From an uncultured Lachnospiraceae bacterium (GTDB lineage: Bacteria > Bacillota > Clostridia > Lachnospirales > Lachnospiraceae), in NCBI GenBank assembly GCA_945492935.1, contig CALYVE010000119.1, forward strand, positions 1-6,103: a stretch of 6,103 nucleotides of DNA, in the 5' to 3' direction. Below, in pieces: positions 1-6,103 of the stretch. The notes beneath the pieces were generated by a model. The model saw only the letters and a program-made list of their open reading frames with translations. It was not told the origin of the DNA and made no database searches. Made by a program: the position numbers and the translations under genes. Numbering within the stretch: the stretch's first letter is position 1; each line of letters begins with the position of its first letter.

Positions 1-281
1 CAAATGGCTACACCGTTGTTCGTGAGATCGTCGGTCATGGTGTCGGCCTTAAATTCCATGAGGATCCGTGGGTAGGTTATAATACAAAACGTGGAACGGA
101 TATGGTCATGGCACCCGGGATGATTTTTACAATTGAGCCAATGGTAAACATGGGTAAGGTTGGCATTTTTATTGATGAAGAAAATGATTGGGAAGTTTAT
201 ACGGAAGATGGTCTTCCATCGGCACAGTGGGAGATTATGGTTCTTGTGACAGAAAACGGTCATGAGGTATTATGCTGGTAA
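1..281 (+). CDS. map: Methionine aminopeptidase type I, C-terminal part (5' end outside window)
   Basis: This enzyme removes the initiator methionine from new proteins in the cytoplasm, using a two-metal centre. The reading frame begins at base 3 and gives 92 residues before TAA at 279-281, about the last third of a family member of roughly 250-290 residues. Three of the five metal ligands of the family are visible. His is in GHGVG (codon 36-38), Glu is in FTIEPM (codon 135-137), and the last Glu is in SAQWE (codon 231-233). The second conserved His, in FHEDP (codon 57-59), is the substrate-contacting one. The two Asp ligands and any N-terminal SEC-C zinc motif, common in clostridial copies, would lie upstream of the window. 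No hairpin plus T-run follows the stop, so transcripts may run into the GH3 gene 82 bases downstream. Family assignment is firm; the state of the missing part is unknown. Confidence 0.95.
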   Translation, partial: NGYTVVREIVGHGVGLKFHEDPWVGYNTKRGTDMVMAPGMIFTIEPMVNMGKVGIFIDEENDWEVYTEDGLPSAQWEIMVLVTENGHEVLCW

Positions 282-351
282 CTGTTAATGACGCAAATGA
301 CGGTGAATGAGAAGGGGTTATTGTATCCTTGGGGATTTTCATTCCACACAT

Positions 352-357
352 AAGGAG
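352..357 (+). promoter_or_regulatory. Ribosome binding site that fixes the GH3 start
   Basis: A perfect AAGGAG lies six bases before the ATG at 364. An in-frame ATG at 307 would add 19 residues, but it has no comparable site at the right distance, and the added residues do not resemble the usual start of this family. The ATG at 364 is therefore preferred. Confidence 0.85.
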
Positions 358-363
358 TACATA

Positions 364-3156
364 ATGGAAGAAAAAATTATTTTACAATGGTCTGATTACG
401 AAAAAAAGGCAAGAGAAGTCATTACGGAAGGAATTGTTTTATTAGAAAATAACGGGAAAGCTCTGCCGTTTCCAAAGGGGAGCTGCGTATCTGTTTTTGG
501 TAGAATTCAGGATCATTATTACAAGAGTGGTGTCGGTTCCGGGGGAATGGTAAATGTTGACCATGTAATTGATATTCCGGAAGGTCTTGTAAATAGTGGG
601 GTTGTTACAATTAATGAAGAATTGCACCAGATTTACAAGGCATGGGATCAGGAGCATCCATATGATGAGGGCTTTGGCTGGGGTAAGGAACCTTGGTCAC
701 AGGTCGAAATGGAGCTTACAGACAAAATCGTTTCGGAAGCAAGTGCCAAATCTGATGTTGCGCTTGTCATTATCGGGCGAACAGCAGGCGAGGATCGCGA
801 TATGGAAGATACGGAAGGTTCATATCGCCTGACTGCAATTGAAGAAGCAATGCTTGCAAAGGTTCGCGCCGGATTTGATAAGATGGTAGTGCTTTTAAAT
901 GTTGGCGGACTTGTCGATATGTCTTTTGTTGACCGATACAAGCCTGATGCTGTTTTGTATGGCTGGCAGGGCGGAATGATTGGTGGGGATGGTATTGCGG
1001 ATGTTTTGACAGGTAAGGTTAGTCCATCCGGAAAGTTATCCGACACGATTGCTTACAAGATAGAGGATTATCCGGCATATCCATATTTCGGAGATCGCAA
1101 ACGCAATTTCTACAAAGAAGATATTTATGTTGGTTATCGATATTTTGAAACCTTTGCAAAGGAAAAGGTCCGTTATCCGTTCGGATATGGTCTTTCTTAC
1201 ACAAGCTTTCGTCAGGACGTAAAGAAATGCTGTTTTGACGAGGAAAATTTAAAGATTTTAGCTGAGGTTACCGTGACAAATACAGGCCCGGTTGCGGGCA
1301 AGGAGGTTTGCCAGATTTATATCGAGGCACCGCAGGGGATGCTCGGAAGGCCGGCAAGAGAGTTGATTGCATACAAAAAAACATCGCTGTTGCAGCCGGG
1401 TCAAGAGGAAACGCTCCAATTCGAAATCGATTGTAAGAGCTTTGCGACATACGATGACAGTGGCGCGAGCGGACACATTTACAGCTTTTTGCTTGAAGCC
1501 GGAACCTATAAGCTTTATATAGGTGCGGATGTCCGTCGTGCAGAGTTTCGTCTCTATTTTACGATTTATGATACGGTTGTTACAGAGACATTGTCGCAGT
1601 GTTATGCACCACGTGAACCATTTACACGTATGAAGCCGGTCGAAAGGGATGGCGGATACGATATCAAAATGGAGGATGTGCCTCTTTCAAAAGAAGGTAT
1701 TTGTGAACACCCGGTTTATGCATTGGATGCTTATTATGAGAATATGCCGGTTGGTAATGGTGAGAGTCAATACACACTTGCGGATGTTAAGGCAGGAACG
1801 GTTGATATGCCGACATTTATCGGACAGTTATCCGATTATGATTTATCATGTATTGTGAGCGGGGAAGGTATGAGCAGCGCGCTTGTTACACCCGGAACAG
1901 CGGCTGCATTTGGTGGTGTTTCAAAGCATTTGCGTGAGTTTGGCATTCCGGCTGTCTGTTGTGCCGATGGTCCGTCCGGTATACGAATGGACTGTGGAAC
2001 AAAGGCCTTTAGTCTGCCGAATGGATTGATGATTGGCTGTACCTTTAATGATGAGTTAATCGAAGAATTATATCGCTTTACCGGTTATGAGATGGCTGAG
2101 GATTATGTTGAATGCCTGCTCGGACCGGGTATGAATATCCAAAGACATCCGTTGAACGGACGCAATTTTGAGTACTATTCAGAAGACCCGCTTGTGACAG
2201 GTAAGGCGGCAATCGCAATGCTAAAAGGCCTTAAGAAGGCGAATGTAACCGGCGTTATGAAGCATTTTTGCGGCAATAATCAAGAGTTTTCAAGGCGGTT
2301 TGGTGATTCGGTTATTTCGGAACGTGCGCTCCGTGAAATATACTTAAAAGGCTACCGGATGGCGGTTTTAAGTGGTTATGCGGATGCAGTTATGACATCG
2401 TACGGGGGTGTAAATGGTACAAGAACAGCGATTTGCTATGAACTTAATACGAAAATCCTCCGCGAGGAGTGGGGATTTAAAGGTGTTGTTATGACCGACT
2501 GGTGGGCCTTCATTAATGAGGAGGAACGCGTGTCGGCAGCAGATGGATACTATCTTATGGCACGTGCACAAAACGATATTTTCATGGTCAATACAGAGGC
2601 GGCAAATAACGATATTTGTGAGCGCAGTGTGAGTATGTTAAAAGAAGATGCAGAGTATCGGAAATGGCTTCGAATTTGCGCACATAACATTTGCAGCTTT
2701 GTAATGCAGACGCGAGCCATGGACCGTTTGATGAAGACAGAGCTTCCGGTTGTGCTGGAAGGTCGTCCACAGGAAGAGAATGCAGATGATATGCGCAATC
2801 TTACATATATCCCTATGGATGAATATTTGGAATATGATTTGTCATACAAAGAGTCAAAGAAGGGGACGAACTACGTAATCCCAATTCAGCTTTCAAAGAT
2901 TGGTACGTTTGAAGTAACCCTGACAGGCTCGGCAGAAGTCGATGAAGTGGCGCAGATTCCATGCAGCTTGTTTGTTATGGGAACACCGGTTGGAACCTTT
3001 ACCTTTAATGGAACCGGAGGAAAGCTTGTGACAGTCAGACGTAAATGTTTAGGTTTTGGAAAGCAAAGTCTGTACCGAATAAATGTTGGCGGGAATGGAC
3101 TTAAGCTTACAAAATTTACATTGAGATTCCTTTCGGAAGACCTTAATATAGAGTAG
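364..3156 (+). CDS. Glycoside hydrolase family 3 enzyme with swapped domain order (probable beta-glucosidase)
   Basis: GH3 enzymes release terminal beta-linked sugars from oligosaccharides by a retaining mechanism. The 930-residue protein has the usual GH3 halves in reverse order. Residues about 1-290 are the alpha/beta-sandwich (GH3_C), with RTAGEDRD around Glu143 (candidate acid/base) and GKVSPSGKLSD, ending at PFGYGLSYTSF. Residues about 298-400 are the fibronectin III-like domain. Residues about 485-740 are the catalytic barrel with DGPSGIR (Asp535), NIQRHPLNGRNFEYYSEDP (Arg594, Arg600), KHFCGNNQE (Lys633, His634) and GVVMTDWW, where Asp712 is the expected nucleophile. About 140 further residues (790-930) are rich in predicted beta strands and belong to no domain I can name. 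This order is known from Butyrivibrio and Ruminococcus beta-glucosidases. There is no signal peptide, so a cytoplasmic role on imported oligosaccharides is likely. No sugar transporter or regulator lies beside it in the window. Substrate specificity (glucoside, xyloside or other) cannot be read from the sequence. Confidence 0.93.
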   Translation: MEEKIILQWSDYEKKAREVITEGIVLLENNGKALPFPKGSCVSVFGRIQDHYYKSGVGSGGMVNVDHVIDIPEGLVNSGVVTINEELHQIYKAWDQEHPYDEGFGWGKEPWSQVEMELTDKIVSEASAKSDVALVIIGRTAGEDRDMEDTEGSYRLTAIEEAMLAKVRAGFDKMVVLLNVGGLVDMSFVDRYKPDAVLYGWQGGMIGGDGIADVLTGKVSPSGKLSDTIAYKIEDYPAYPYFGDRKRNFYKEDIYVGYRYFETFAKEKVRYPFGYGLSYTSFRQDVKKCCFDEENLKILAEVTVTNTGPVAGKEVCQIYIEAPQGMLGRPARELIAYKKTSLLQPGQEETLQFEIDCKSFATYDDSGASGHIYSFLLEAGTYKLYIGADVRRAEFRLYFTIYDTVVTETLSQCYAPREPFTRMKPVERDGGYDIKMEDVPLSKEGICEHPVYALDAYYENMPVGNGESQYTLADVKAGTVDMPTFIGQLSDYDLSCIVSGEGMSSALVTPGTAAAFGGVSKHLREFGIPAVCCADGPSGIRMDCGTKAFSLPNGLMIGCTFNDELIEELYRFTGYEMAEDYVECLLGPGMNIQRHPLNGRNFEYYSEDPLVTGKAAIAMLKGLKKANVTGVMKHFCGNNQEFSRRFGDSVISERALREIYLKGYRMAVLSGYADAVMTSYGGVNGTRTAICYELNTKILREEWGFKGVVMTDWWAFINEEERVSAADGYYLMARAQNDIFMVNTEAANNDICERSVSMLKEDAEYRKWLRICAHNICSFVMQTRAMDRLMKTELPVVLEGRPQEENADDMRNLTYIPMDEYLEYDLSYKESKKGTNYVIPIQLSKIGTFEVTLTGSAEVDEVAQIPCSLFVMGTPVGTFTFNGTGGKLVTVRRKCLGFGKQSLYRINVGGNGLKLTKFTLRFLSEDLNIE

Positions 3157-3240
3157 ACAACCGATATATCCCATTCCTTTTGGTATATACTTAAAATCCT
3201 GACATATATTTATAGCAAGATGAATCGTCAGGGTGGTAAA

Positions 3241-3687
3241 ATGAGTCGATTAGAATGGATGAATCAAAAAGCAGTGTTCCTTTGGATGCTGCTTTTTTTG
3301 ATGTCCTGTTTCTTCTTAACAGGATGCGGAGAAAAGAAAGAAGAACCGATTGGGAAAATTGAATATGAAGTATGCAGGGAAGATATGATTCCAAAGGAAT
3401 TAAAAAAGCTGATTGAAGAAAGGAAACAACATTCGTTTGCGATGTCGTATATTTCCGGAGAAGAAATGTATGTTGTCGTCGGTTATGGTGCACACGATTC
3501 GCGCAATTTGAATGTCGTTGTTGAGGATTTTTATATGACAGACAAGGCTGCGTATCTTGATACGAATCTTATGTCAACGGAGATGACACCAAGTGATGCA
3601 GGTGCGGTAGGAGAAAGCTCGATGTATCCGTATATTGTAATCAAATGTGCGAGATTTGATGCTCCGATTTACTACAATGCTCCATAG
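3241..3687 (+). CDS. Small lipoprotein with PrcB-like C-terminal domain
   Basis: The function is unknown; the protein is probably anchored to the outer face of the membrane. It has 148 residues from the chosen ATG. A short charged start with Arg and Lys, a hydrophobic stretch (about residues 11-25) and a lipobox LTGC with Cys29 form a lipoprotein signal peptide. The mature part has a Lys/Glu-rich linker, then PKELKKLIEERK, MYVVVGYG and YPYIVIKC. This pattern resembles the PrcB C-terminal domain of clostridial 'protease complex subunit PrcB family' proteins, named after a Treponema protease partner. That match is from memory of the pattern and is moderate. The start at 3241 has a GGGTGG site four bases upstream; an in-frame ATG at 3220 would add seven residues (MNRQGGK) and cannot be excluded. 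The gene sits 84 bases after the GH3 stop and 119 bases before sipL on the same strand, with no clear terminator on either side. No partner protease gene is in the window. Confidence 0.8.
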   Translation: MSRLEWMNQKAVFLWMLLFLMSCFFLTGCGEKKEEPIGKIEYEVCREDMIPKELKKLIEERKQHSFAMSYISGEEMYVVVGYGAHDSRNLNVVVEDFYMTDKAAYLDTNLMSTEMTPSDAGAVGESSMYPYIVIKCARFDAPIYYNAP

Positions 3688-3706
3688 GACTACAAGATGT
3701 TTTTTT

Positions 3707-3751
3707 GCACGAATAATATGCAAAAGGAATATATGTGACAAGGCACGAATA
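3707..3751 (+). repeat. Nine-base direct repeat GCACGAATA in the sipL leader
   Basis: GCACGAATA occurs at 3707-3715 and again at 3743-3751, with starts exactly 36 bases apart, between the lipoprotein gene and sipL. The flanking bases are similar but not identical. It could be a pair of protein-binding sites or chance in AT-rich DNA; nothing else in the window settles this. Confidence 0.35.
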
Positions 3752-3793
3752 TATTAGTTACAGAAAGAAAATGACGGCGCAAGCTAATATGAT

Positions 3794-3799
3794 AAGGAG
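3794..3799 (+). promoter_or_regulatory. Ribosome binding site that fixes the main sipL start
   Basis: AAGGAG lies seven bases before the ATG at 3807. It supports a start 24 codons inside the longest open frame, which begins with GTG at 3735. The longer frame also has a weaker AAAGGA at 3723-3728, six bases before its GTG, so a second start is possible. Confidence 0.85.
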
Positions 3800-3806
3800 T
3801 GGCGCA

Positions 3807-5357
3807 ATGGATTTTGTTCGTAAGGATATACATACAAGTGTTTTGAAAGAATCAAAATATTCCCAGCTTACGATTGACGATGATTTTAATCTGCCGGATA
3901 ACAAAGTAGATATTGAGAAAATAATTGCAAAAGCCGGGAATGTAATTGTGGATGAGGTGGAAATCGACTACGGAAAGGTACATGTGTCAGGCGTTGTGTG
4001 CTTTACCATGCTTTATCAAACAAAAGGAGAACAATCGGGAATTGATAGTTTTGAGGGAGAAATTCCTTTTAACGATAGTATAAATGTGGATAGTACAACG
4101 AAGAACAGTATGGTTACCAATCGAAGCAGACTTGAGGATTTGACGATTAATATGATTAATTCGAGAAAGATTGAAGTTCGCGGCTTGATTGGAAATTCGG
4201 TCCAATCGTATGAGGAATACAGAGCAAAGGCTGCAACCGAGCTGGAAAACGGGCAGGGTGTAGAAAGCAAATTTAAGCGGCAGCAGCTGACGGAGCTGAT
4301 TGTAGCCAAGCATGATATGTTTCGTTTGAAGGAAGAGCTGGAAATACCACAGAACAAACCTAATATAAATAGTATATTATGGTCTTCTGTGTCCTTGCGA
4401 AATATGGAAACGAAGGTGCTGGACGGAAAAATTAGTATCCGCGGGGAAGTTGAGTGTTTTATAATATATCAGGGCTTTGATGATGACAATCTTGTGCAGT
4501 ATTTGTATTCTGTACGGACGATCAATAAAGAATTAGAATGTATTGAGGCAACAGAAGACATGGTACTCGAAGCGACATGCAGTCTTGGAAAAGGTGAGAC
4601 CGGTGTACGACAGGATTCGGATGGTGAGGATCGTGTTATTGGAGTAGACTATTGTGTACAGCTCGGTATCAAATTGTATAAGGATAATGAAGTGAATCTT
4701 ATTGCGGATTTGTATTCTCCGCAGGTCGAAATAATGCCGGACATCGAAACGATTCCATATGAAAATCTATGGATGCATAATCTTGCAAAGGCAAAGATTA
4801 ATGAGCGAAGACATCGAAAAGATGAGCAAGAGCAAATTCTTCAGATTTGTCATACATATGGGGATGTCGAAATAGATGATGTGGAGGTGTTTGAGGACTC
4901 CGTAAAAGTAATCGGAGTCGTAAAAGTGAATATTTTATATATTGCAAATGACGATACTCCAATAAAATGCATGGAAGAAATTCTTCCGTTCGAATACAAA
5001 ATAGATATCGGAAGTCTTCCGAAGGATGCATCTGTCCGTGTAGATGCCAATCTGGATTTGCTTGTCACAACACTTCTTAGCGCAGAAGATTACGAAATAA
5101 AAGCACAGGTCAATTTGGATATGTGTGTGTTTATGCAGACAGAATTAGAGGTTGTTACGGATATGAAAATCGAACCGATCGATTATGAAAAAAAGTCACA
5201 TATGCCCGGAATTGTCGGATATATTGTGCAACCGGAGGACACGTTATGGTCAATTGCAAGAAAATATTATGCAACAACCGAATCAATTCGAAAGCTGAAC
5301 CATTTGGAGGATGATATTGTAAGAGAAGGTGACCGACTGATTATTGTGAAATCATGA
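3807..5357 (+). CDS. sipL: SipL-type SPOCS (DUF3794) and LysM domain spore coat morphogenesis protein
   Basis: In Clostridioides difficile, SipL is made in the mother cell and binds the ATPase SpoIVA through its LysM domain, so that the basal coat layer encases the forespore. This 516-residue protein has the same plan and nearly the same length. It starts MDFVRKDIH, with the family-like LTIDDDFNLPDNKVDIEKII at about residues 22-42. Three SPOCS modules follow at roughly 22-130, 171-307 and 344-442. Each carries the alternating strand pattern typical of the domain, for example KISIRGEVECFIIYQ and SVKVIGVVKVNILYI. The LysM domain is at 472-514 (YIVQPEDTLWSIARKYY to GDRLIIV) and ends two residues before the stop. 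No signal peptide or membrane segment is visible, as expected for a cytosolic mother-cell protein. The ATG at 3807 was chosen for its AAGGAG site and because family similarity begins there. Sigma-E control is known for C. difficile sipL, but I could not find a convincing sigma-E promoter here. Other DUF3794-LysM proteins exist, so the exact orthologue call is slightly less sure than the family. Confidence 0.9.
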   Translation: MDFVRKDIHTSVLKESKYSQLTIDDDFNLPDNKVDIEKIIAKAGNVIVDEVEIDYGKVHVSGVVCFTMLYQTKGEQSGIDSFEGEIPFNDSINVDSTTKNSMVTNRSRLEDLTINMINSRKIEVRGLIGNSVQSYEEYRAKAATELENGQGVESKFKRQQLTELIVAKHDMFRLKEELEIPQNKPNINSILWSSVSLRNMETKVLDGKISIRGEVECFIIYQGFDDDNLVQYLYSVRTINKELECIEATEDMVLEATCSLGKGETGVRQDSDGEDRVIGVDYCVQLGIKLYKDNEVNLIADLYSPQVEIMPDIETIPYENLWMHNLAKAKINERRHRKDEQEQILQICHTYGDVEIDDVEVFEDSVKVIGVVKVNILYIANDDTPIKCMEEILPFEYKIDIGSLPKDASVRVDANLDLLVTTLLSAEDYEIKAQVNLDMCVFMQTELEVVTDMKIEPIDYEKKSHMPGIVGYIVQPEDTLWSIARKYYATTESIRKLNHLEDDIVREGDRLIIVKS

Positions 5358-5556
5358 GTTTGCAGAATGTGAAAAATATAGGGTATCAGCCTACGAATAA
5401 ACTATAGTGAAAGTTCAACAAAATTGCTAAACCAGTAACAAGCACGTCGCTCTGCGTGAGCAGCGTGCTTGTTGGTATGCCCGATTTCAAGCATTTACAA
5501 AGGAAACAACTTTTACCAGATTGTGCATACTTTGTTCATAACCAAATAGTAATGAA
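5358..5556. other. Intergenic region between convergent sipL and flippase genes
   Basis: These 199 bases separate two convergent genes. They hold a strong stem-loop (5437-5473) and no credible gene. A 17-codon frame (5354-5407) overlaps the sipL stop as ATGA but ends at once. A 47-codon + strand frame (5477-5620) has no ribosome binding site and runs antisense into the flippase gene. I see no tRNA, small RNA or promoter with good support. Confidence 0.7.
5437..5473. terminator. Strong stem-loop, possible bidirectional terminator or intergenic repeat
   Basis: AACAAGCACG (5437-5446) pairs perfectly with CGTGCTTGTT (5464-5473). Inside it the pairing continues with one T-G pair, one C-A mismatch and four more pairs (GCTC with GAGC), leaving a five-base loop TGCGT at 5453-5457. 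ACC at 5431-5433 can also pair with GGT at 5474-5476 around a three-base bulge. The position between convergent genes suits a terminator serving both strands, but neither strand has a clear run of T after the stem. A dispersed palindromic repeat or a structured RNA element is an alternative. The structure is seen directly; the role is inferred. Confidence 0.45.
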
Positions 5557-6103
5557 TTATTTTATTATTATTCTCCGAATTAATTCTTTTGTTTCGATAA
5601 ATTCCTTTGTTCTAAAGTAGAATAAGAAGAATAGTAAGTTGGAAATAAGTCCACTAATAATAGTTTTTGAAATGAGTCCCATTATTCCATCAATATTAAT
5701 AATACTGCAAATGATATAAGTAATTGTGCACACAATAGCAGTTAACGTACTGTATAGTATTATTTTTAAAATATAGTTCCTCATACTTCGGGTAAACAAT
5801 ACCGTAGACAGATTATAAATAAGCCATGGAATTCCAATGCAAATTTTTGATAAAACCGTAGCCCAAAGAACTCCGTATATTCCCCAAATCTGAACGAATA
5901 TAAGATCAAGTACTAAGTTGGCAATTGCGGTCACAAGTGGTCTAAACCTGTCTTCATGCCATATACCCGCTGCATCCTTGTATGTTAAAAGCAGTTGATT
6001 CATTTCGTCAATAAAAAAATAAATAACAAAACATACCACTGCTGTGAAGCCAAGCATAGAACTTGACTTTCCTCTAACCCATATGCTCATAAATGGTTGA
6101 TAC
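5557..6103 (-). CDS. Polysaccharide (oligosaccharide) flippase, C-terminal part (5' end outside window)
   Basis: This is the end of a membrane protein of the Wzx/PST flippase group of the MOP superfamily, which moves lipid-linked sugar repeat units across the membrane for capsule or exopolysaccharide assembly. The frame stays open to the right edge, and the codons before the internal ATG at 6090 read YQPF. This gives the family-like motif YQPFMSIWV, so the ATG at 6090 is not the start. About 181 residues are visible out of a usual 470-500. They include a hydrophobic segment followed by TYKDAAGIWHEDRFRPLVTAIANL, a conserved feature of Gram-positive polysaccharide flippases. Roughly five membrane segments follow, and a basic tail ends RRIIIK before the TAA. 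GC content is about 33% by hand count over 5581-6103, well below the GH3 gene, as is common in surface polysaccharide clusters acquired by transfer. It converges on sipL. The sugar substrate cannot be told. Confidence 0.88.
   Translation of the reverse strand, partial: YQPFMSIWVRGKSSSMLGFTAVVCFVIYFFIDEMNQLLLTYKDAAGIWHEDRFRPLVTAIANLVLDLIFVQIWGIYGVLWATVLSKICIGIPWLIYNLSTVLFTRSMRNYILKIILYSTLTAIVCTITYIICSIINIDGIMGLISKTIISGLISNLLFFLFYFRTKEFIETKELIRRIIIK

Noticed and set aside
285..311. Near-repeated AATGACG, AATGACGG and AATGAG words after map
   Set aside because: Three short imperfect copies in a spacer are too weak to call a repeat element.
307..363. In-frame ATG at 307 giving a 19-residue longer GH3 protein
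   Set aside because: It has no ribosome binding site as good as AAGGAG at 352-357, and the extra residues do not look like a signal peptide or a family N-terminus.
648..1046. Long - strand open frame opposite the GH3 gene (132 codons)
   Set aside because: It is antisense to conserved GH3 motifs, has no family features, and is best explained as a shadow of the real gene.
3703..3725. Hairpin TTTTGCA/TGCAAAA between the lipoprotein and sipL as a terminator
   Set aside because: The T-run precedes rather than follows the stem on the + strand, the stem is AT-rich with a nine-base loop, and the - strand has A residues after it.
3700..3760. Sigma-E or vegetative promoter for sipL
   Set aside because: Several AT-rich words partly fit -10 boxes, but none has a matching -35 at correct spacing; in such AT-rich DNA these are expected by chance.
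4896..4927. Seven-base inverted repeat GACTCCG/CGGAGTC and a repeated CGTAAAAGT inside sipL
   Set aside because: It lies within the coding strand pattern SVKVIGVVKV, where repeated Val-Lys-Val codons explain the direct repeat; the short stem is likely chance.
5577..5586. Ten-base palindrome GAATTAATTC
   Set aside because: It falls inside the AT-rich 3' end of the flippase coding region and is compatible with chance.
5477..5620. 47-codon + strand frame after the stem-loop
   Set aside because: There is no ribosome binding site, no recognisable similarity, and the second half is antisense to the flippase gene end.

Overview
The window looks like chromosomal DNA from a spore-forming, Gram-positive Clostridia bacterium, most likely a Lachnospiraceae relative of Butyrivibrio, Roseburia or Coprococcus. 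The grounds are a SipL-type spore-coat morphogenesis protein, a glycoside hydrolase family 3 enzyme with the swapped domain order first described in Butyrivibrio and Ruminococcus, strong AAGGAG ribosome binding sites, and moderate GC content. The species call is inference from gene content only.

Layout on the + strand: (1) positions 1-281 hold the C-terminal third of a type I methionine aminopeptidase (map), cut by the window start. (2) 364-3156 encodes a complete 930-residue GH3 enzyme, probably a cytoplasmic beta-glucosidase or related exo-glycosidase, with the alpha/beta-sandwich and fibronectin-like domains before the catalytic barrel. (3) 3241-3687 encodes a small lipoprotein resembling the PrcB-type domain. 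(4) 3807-5357 encodes a 516-residue SipL homologue with three SPOCS (DUF3794) modules and a C-terminal LysM domain. (5) 5358-5556 is a 199-base intergenic stretch with a strong stem-loop. On the - strand, 5557 to the right edge holds the C-terminal part of a polysaccharide flippase, in markedly AT-rich DNA and convergent with sipL.

The genes do not form one obvious pathway. map is housekeeping, the GH3 enzyme serves oligosaccharide use, the lipoprotein is an envelope protein of unknown role, sipL acts in the mother cell to attach the spore coat base layer to the forespore, and the flippase belongs to surface polysaccharide export. The most notable points are the probable boundary after sipL (strand switch, GC drop, stem-loop, and no ispE-like gene where one would be expected), two plausible starts for sipL, and the long beta-rich C-terminal extension of the GH3 enzyme. 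I found no CRISPR array, RNA gene, insertion sequence or clearly new system.
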